DNA of 64,000 bases from an uncultured Ruminiclostridium sp. (GTDB lineage: Bacteria; Bacillota; Clostridia; Oscillospirales; Ruminococcaceae). The stretch is from positions 69,913 through 133,912 of the forward strand of contig CAJTTE010000006.1 of the NCBI GenBank assembly GCA_910579265.1, read 5' to 3'. The position numbers and the translations under genes are program-made. Positions 60,344 to 64,000 of the stretch are shown here, in pieces (the stretch's first letter is position 1; every line of letters begins with the position of its first letter). The notes beneath the pieces were generated by a model. That model made no database searches. It saw only the letters and a list, made by a program, of their open reading frames with translations, and had not been told where the DNA came from.

Positions 60344-61279
60344 TCATCTGTCTCCGGCTTTGATCAGGATGCCGTTTTCATCCAACTCGACTCTGACCTT
60401 ATCCCCGCCCTTTATTCCCAGTGCGGATAGATATTCTTTGGGGATCTGCAAGCGCCCCGCTCTATCCAGAACGGCAAGCTCCTCCTGAGCGCTTTCCTGA
60501 ATCGCATCGGGACGGGTCGGGTCTGGAAGCTGATCCAGTGACGCTATATCGGAAAGCGAATGCCTGCGGATCATTTCCGTTGCAGTTTTTCCGTCCCTGA
60601 TCGACACCACGCGGTCTATGGATTTCGACAGCTTAACGTCATGAGTAACTATTATAATTGTTACTCCCAGTTCGCGGTTCAGATTCTTGAAAACATCCAG
60701 CACCATTGCGGCGGTTTTGGTGTCCACTGCTCCGGTAGGCTCGTCTGCCAGAAGAAGTCTGGGATTATTGGACAAAGCGATGGCGATCGCCACTCGCTGC
60801 TGCTCCCCCCCCGACATCTGACCGAGCATTGAGTTTTTTCTTGCGGAAAGCCCTACCATATCCAGAAGCCTCTCGGCCTGCCGTCTTCGGTTTTTAGCGC
60901 CTCTGAGAAGCATCGGCAGCTCAACATTCTGTACTGCGGTAAGATACGGAATAAGATTACGGGCGTTGTTCTGCCAGACAAAACCCACAGTGTCCCTCAT
61001 ATATGAAATCAGCTCCTTGGAACCGAATTTCAGCAGATCCTTTCCGTCAACGAAAAGACTTCCTGCCGACGGCTTGTCAAGACCTCCCAGCATATTGAGA
61101 AGAGTTGACTTTCCCGAACCGGAAGCTCCGACGATACCCATAAGCTCGCCGCGCTCCACGGTAAGATCAAGGCCCTGAAGAGCCATTACCTCAACCCCGT
61201 CGGACTTGTATATTTTAACTAAGTTCTCACATCGCACCATAACCGTTTCGGGCGGTGCGAGAAGAACATTTTTGGGCAT
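60344..61279 (-). CDS. LolD/MacB-type ABC ATPase with C-terminal AbrB-like domain
   Basis: The 311-aa ATPase has Walker A GASGSGKST near residue 52, Q-loop VWQNN, signature MSGGEQQR near 150, and Walker B LLLADEPTGAVD near 170, the pattern of lipoprotein/macrolide-exporter ATPases rather than MalK. Residues ~268-311 (DRAGRLQIPKEYLSALGIKG, then GDKVRVELDENGILI) match the SpoVT-AbrB swapped-hairpin fold, normally DNA-binding or dimerising. The start at 61279 has GGAGG nine bases upstream. No FtsX-type permease is present. It may energise the MalFG-like pairs or sense transporter state. Confidence 0.88.
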   Translation of the reverse strand: MPKNVLLAPPETVMVRCENLVKIYKSDGVEVMALQGLDLTVERGELMGIVGASGSGKSTLLNMLGGLDKPSAGSLFVDGKDLLKFGSKELISYMRDTVGFVWQNNARNLIPYLTAVQNVELPMLLRGAKNRRRQAERLLDMVGLSARKNSMLGQMSGGEQQRVAIAIALSNNPRLLLADEPTGAVDTKTAAMVLDVFKNLNRELGVTIIIVTHDVKLSKSIDRVVSIRDGKTATEMIRRHSLSDIASLDQLPDPTRPDAIQESAQEELAVLDRAGRLQIPKEYLSALGIKGGDKVRVELDENGILIKAGDR

Positions 61280-61477
61280 TATCCGCCACCTCCTTCGGTT
61301 ATGAAGCATTATAACGTGTTATGTTCTTTTCATATTAAAACGGTATACCCGGATATTTTACGGTTTTGCATTTCGAAGAGCCCTCGGAAAAGCTTTTCCC
61401 GCCTACGGAAACCGGCAAAGCCGAGTTCTTGAAACAAATATCCGGAAATCGATAGTCCGTTTTTGATTTGGATCCAT

Positions 61478-62182
61478 TTATGCTTGTGCAATATCGTTGC
61501 AGACCTTTGAGGATATTTTTCCGTCCTCCAGTGAATAAACGACATCGGCAAGCTCCATCATCGTCTCGTCATGAGTAGTCATAACAATAGTCAGCTCGTT
61601 GTTCCTTATAAAATCCCTGAAAAGCTTCAGCACAGCGAGACCTGTCGATGTATCCAATGCGGCCGTGGGTTCGTCGGCAAAAATTATCTTAGGCTTATGA
61701 CAAACAGCCCTGGCTATGGCGACGCGCTGCTGCTCTCCTCCCGAAAGTTCTCCGGGGCGGTGGTGCATTCGTTTCTCCAAGCCTACCTGAGTAAGGCATT
61801 CCTTAGCCCTTGCGCTTCTTTCCGACATAGGCGTTCCGGCAAGCCGAAGGGCGAACTCGACATTCTCATAAGCCGTCATTGTGGATATAAGCGCCACGGA
61901 TTGAAAGACAAAAGCCATTTCATGCCGTCTGAGCCTATCCCATTGGGAAGGATTCATTTCCGTTATATTTACTCCGTCAAAAAACACATTTCCCTCATCC
62001 GGGCGATCCAAAGCTCCCAGAATATTTATAAGCGTCGTTTTACCTGAGCCGGAGCGTCCTCTAAGACAAACCAGACGACCGCTTTCCACCTCAAGGTTGA
62101 TGCCCTCAAGAGCGTTCACAACGCTTCCGTCGCCTATTTTAAAGCGTCTTGAAACGTTATCTGCCTTTAAGATAACAGACAT
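61478..62182 (-). CDS. LolD-type ABC transporter ATP-binding protein
   Basis: The 234-aa ATPase has Walker A GRSGSGKTT near residue 42, Q-loop FVFQSVALI, signature LSGGEQQRVAIARA near 145, Walker B IIFADEPTAALD near 166, and switch His in MTTHDE. It belongs to the LolD/MacB/FtsE group. It is the first gene after the consensus promoter of the locus and is followed by the AbrB-fused ATPase, which suggests a heterodimeric nucleotide-binding pair. No FtsX-like permease is encoded here. Confidence 0.9.
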   Translation of the reverse strand: MSVILKADNVSRRFKIGDGSVVNALEGINLEVESGRLVCLRGRSGSGKTTLINILGALDRPDEGNVFFDGVNITEMNPSQWDRLRRHEMAFVFQSVALISTMTAYENVEFALRLAGTPMSERSARAKECLTQVGLEKRMHHRPGELSGGEQQRVAIARAVCHKPKIIFADEPTAALDTSTGLAVLKLFRDFIRNNELTIVMTTHDETMMELADVVYSLEDGKISSKVCNDIAQA

Positions 62183-62337
62183 AGCTAAATCATACCCTCA
62201 TAACTTAATAACCGCTTAAATCGGCAATACCGTAAAAATGCACAAAAACCCGTCTGCCTTACAACGACCCTTTATCCATAGGCATCCGAACGGATCTGCA
62301 AACATAAAATGCACAGATCTTTCACGAGTTTGTCTTA

Positions 62338-62366
62338 ATTATATCAAAGGTTGCTCAATATGTCAA
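62338..62366 (-). promoter_or_regulatory. Consensus promoter of the large ABC locus
   Basis: On the minus strand, TTGACA (62361-62366), 17-bp spacer, TATAAT (62338-62343): a perfect sigma-A consensus. GCACAAAAAA/TTTTTTGTGC (62371-62380 with 62388-62397) lies just upstream of the -35. The leader to the first ATG is ~150 nt. Confidence 0.9.
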
Positions 62367-62370
62367 GACT

Positions 62371-62397
62371 GCACAAAAAATTTTTTATTTTTTGTGC
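62371..62397. promoter_or_regulatory. 10-bp inverted repeat upstream of ABC promoter
   Basis: Perfect arms GCACAAAAAA and TTTTTTGTGC separated by 7 bp, 4 bp upstream of the -35. It could be an operator or AT-rich upstream element. Confidence 0.45.
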
Positions 62398-62491
62398 TTT
62401 TGTTTGCATTATCAATAAAAAGCTGCTTTTTGGAAACGATTACTTCTTTTTTTCCTTTTAAAATAGGTGCTATTTTGAATTGTTTCTCATT

Positions 62492-62533
62492 TTTCACACA
62501 AGATATTGTGTGAAAGCGTGTAATGGATTACAC
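62492..62533. promoter_or_regulatory. Two adjacent palindromes in divergent regulatory region
   Basis: TTTCACACAA/TTGTGTGAAA (62492-62501 with 62506-62515, loop 4) and GTGTAAT/ATTACAC (62518-62524 with 62527-62533, loop 2). Both are perfect and share a GTGTxA-type half-site. They lie between the ABC locus and the AraC-GGDEF gene, so they are candidate operators. Confidence 0.5.
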
Positions 62534-62697
62534 GAAGTTTTTTAGGCTTTTTTCTATCTATATTTTTATTGCGGTAAAAACAAGACCGCCATTTAAAATT
62601 TTCGTTTTTTTGCACAAAAACGAGCTTGATTTTACTCATGCATAGATTTTATGCGGAATTACGGATTATCGGCATAATATATTTTTTCGGCAAAAGG

Positions 62698-62736
62698 AAA
62701 AAGCCGCCGGGAATTTTCCCGATAAACGGCTTATTT
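62698..62736. terminator. Hairpin between regulatory palindromes and AraC-GGDEF gene
   Basis: Two nested stems, AAGCCG/CGGCTT and GGGAA/TTCCC, followed by TATTTAAA. It has a weak T-run, so it may be a terminator or an RNA structure. Confidence 0.35.
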
Positions 62737-62924
62737 AAATTCAGAATATGCATTAACGATAAATAACGGATCCCTCCGCCCTAAAAATTCTTCTTTCCGG
62801 AGAACAAAAATGCTCAAAAAATCAAGACAGACCTTGTAAAAATATGTTAAAATAAATTTACAGTAAGGCGCTGATCTGTATATCTATATTGCGAATTCCA
62901 TTACGGGAAGGAGGATCGATACTG

Positions 62925-63764
62925 ATGAAAAATTTTTGCATTTTTTCGAATGCCGTTAATTTTATTGAAAAAAATTTATGTGAAGATCTTACCCAGGAAG
63001 AAATAGCGGCATCCTGTTTTTGTTCATTGTCGGCACTGCAAAAAATATGGCGATACTGCACTCATACATCTTTAAAAGAATATATCTCCAAAAGACGTCT
63101 GACATGCAGTGCCGAGGATATTCTGAAAACCGAAATGTCAATTACCGAAATAGCCATGAAATATCAGTATAACTCTCCCGAAGTCTTTTCGCGCGCTTTT
63201 AATAAGCTATGGGGCACTTCGCCCTCAAAATTTAAAACAAAATGGCATTCATCGGGAATATTTCCGCAAATAATTCCCGATGAAAAGAAGCTTGAAGGAG
63301 GAATCTATATGGGAAGAAGAATCGATATTTCTCAACTTTACGACGAACTGCAAAAAACGGAACGGGAATCCTATGTGCTATGCTTTGATGTGGCAGGACT
63401 CGAAAAAATAAACATTGAAAAGGGAAGAAGCGCGGGAGACGCTGTTATTCTTGAAGCATTCCGCCGGATCGATGCAATGGCGGGAGACAATATGCTTGCT
63501 TTTAGGATCGGCGGGGATGAATTTGCCGTCGTGACCGGTCTTACCGAAAAAAGCGATATAGAAAAAATCTCCGAAGAAATAATTTCGCTAAACGGAAGAT
63601 CCGTTAAAAATACGGAACAGGAGATTCCCGTATCACTTAGAATAAGCGCATTGAAGCTTAAGAATATAAGCAGCCATCATATAAACTGCAACGACCTTTT
63701 CGACCGCATGCAAAGCATTATGAACAACACCCATGATCTGGGAAGAGTCGTATTTTTTGATTAA
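62925..63764 (+). CDS. AraC-type HTH fused to GGDEF domain, putative regulator
   Basis: The 279-aa protein has an N-terminal AraC-type double helix-turn-helix (~residues 8-105; LTQEEIAASCFCSLSALQK and MSITEIAMKYQYNSPEVFSR) and a C-terminal GGDEF domain (~130-279) with intact GGDEF at 196-200 in FRIGGDEFAVV. Domain order is unusual, as AraC HTHs normally sit at the C-terminus. Whether it makes cyclic di-GMP or only binds GTP is unknown; the domain is short (~150 aa) and the upstream metal Asp is in FDVAGLE. AGGAGG precedes ATG 62925. It is divergent from the ABC locus and so may regulate it. Confidence 0.87.
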   Translation: MKNFCIFSNAVNFIEKNLCEDLTQEEIAASCFCSLSALQKIWRYCTHTSLKEYISKRRLTCSAEDILKTEMSITEIAMKYQYNSPEVFSRAFNKLWGTSPSKFKTKWHSSGIFPQIIPDEKKLEGGIYMGRRIDISQLYDELQKTERESYVLCFDVAGLEKINIEKGRSAGDAVILEAFRRIDAMAGDNMLAFRIGGDEFAVVTGLTEKSDIEKISEEIISLNGRSVKNTEQEIPVSLRISALKLKNISSHHINCNDLFDRMQSIMNNTHDLGRVVFFD

Positions 63765-64000
63765 CATTAAATGTACGGCTTTTGTAAAAAACTACATAAA
63801 TGCACCCGCTCTTAAAAAAGAACAGCGAAAATAAAGCTGCTTTCAAAAAACAACTGCGAAAATAACCCCGCACTCAAAAACGTTTCTGCAACCCGCCTTA
63901 TCTAAATAAGAAATATCCGCACCGGGGCAACGCCTTGCGTTGCCCCTATCCGAGCCCCGCAAGCGATGCTTCGCATCGCTTACGGAACTCGATTGCGGAT
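63765..64000. other. Downstream intergenic with two perfect palindromes
   Basis: GGGGCAACGC/GCGTTGCCCC (63924-63933 with 63937-63946) and AAGCGATGC/GCATCGCTT (63961-63969 with 63973-63981), each with a 3-nt loop. No T-run follows. Near-repeats of GCGAAAATAA occur around 63827-63860. No gene is seen before the window ends. Confidence 0.5.

Noticed and set aside
1..64000. tRNA or rRNA genes
   Set aside because: No TPsiC-arm GGTTCGAATCC-type motif within a cloverleaf or rRNA core sequence was seen on either strand by reading; a tRNAscan run would be decisive.

Overview
The window looks like chromosome from a low-to-mid GC, Gram-positive anaerobe of the Clostridia, probably Ruminococcaceae/Oscillospiraceae-like. 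The grounds are strong AGGAGG-type ribosome binding sites, sigma-A promoters with 17-bp spacers, a type III glutamine synthetase, a SAM-I riboswitch on metK, an IS200-type transposase, and many MalF/MalG-type sugar permeases. Placement rests on gene content only. I see no rRNA, tRNA or CRISPR array.

Layout. 0.5-3.2 kb: three-gene ankyrin/TPR operon. 4.4-6.1 kb: 1-phosphofructokinase and a DUF1294 protein. 7.2-15.2 kb: cimA, leuC, a Dabb protein, leuD and leuB, all on + but spread out by repeats; with no leuA present they fit the citramalate route to isoleucine (LeuBCD also serves leucine). 15.5-19.8 kb: ABC-2 exporter and glutamine synthetase III, the latter with a promoter-proximal attenuator. 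20.6-24.1 kb: proB-proA-membrane protein-yigZ. 25.5-30.7 kb: metK with SAM-I riboswitch, yifB, and a kinase/HAD pair. 31-35.7 kb: dac-rlmH-membrane protein and an ADP-ribosylglycohydrolase homologue with altered metal sites. 36-40.7 kb: metY, a degenerate metallophosphoesterase, a YdbC/PC4 protein and a superoxide dismutase. 41-43.2 kb: deoxy-sugar aldolase and kinase. 44.4-46.7 kb: enolase-lactate dehydrogenase. 46.9-47.8 kb: IS200 element. 47.9-62.4 kb: a ten-gene minus-strand ABC transport/surface locus driven from a consensus promoter, with an AraC-GGDEF regulator divergent from it.

Two things stand out. First, intergenic space is filled with at least five families of short (about 160-190 bp) non-coding inverted-repeat elements (called A-E here), about 30 copies. 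They are nested in one another in both directions, and at two gene ends an element edge coincides with the stop codon. Second, the 48-62 kb locus pairs two MalFG-type permease pairs and a carbohydrate-module solute-binding protein with two LolD/MacB-type ATPases, one carrying a C-terminal AbrB-like domain, plus NHL-TPR, YIP1 and DUF5696 proteins, and no MalK-type ATPase. It looks like a coherent, uncharacterised envelope/glycan system.
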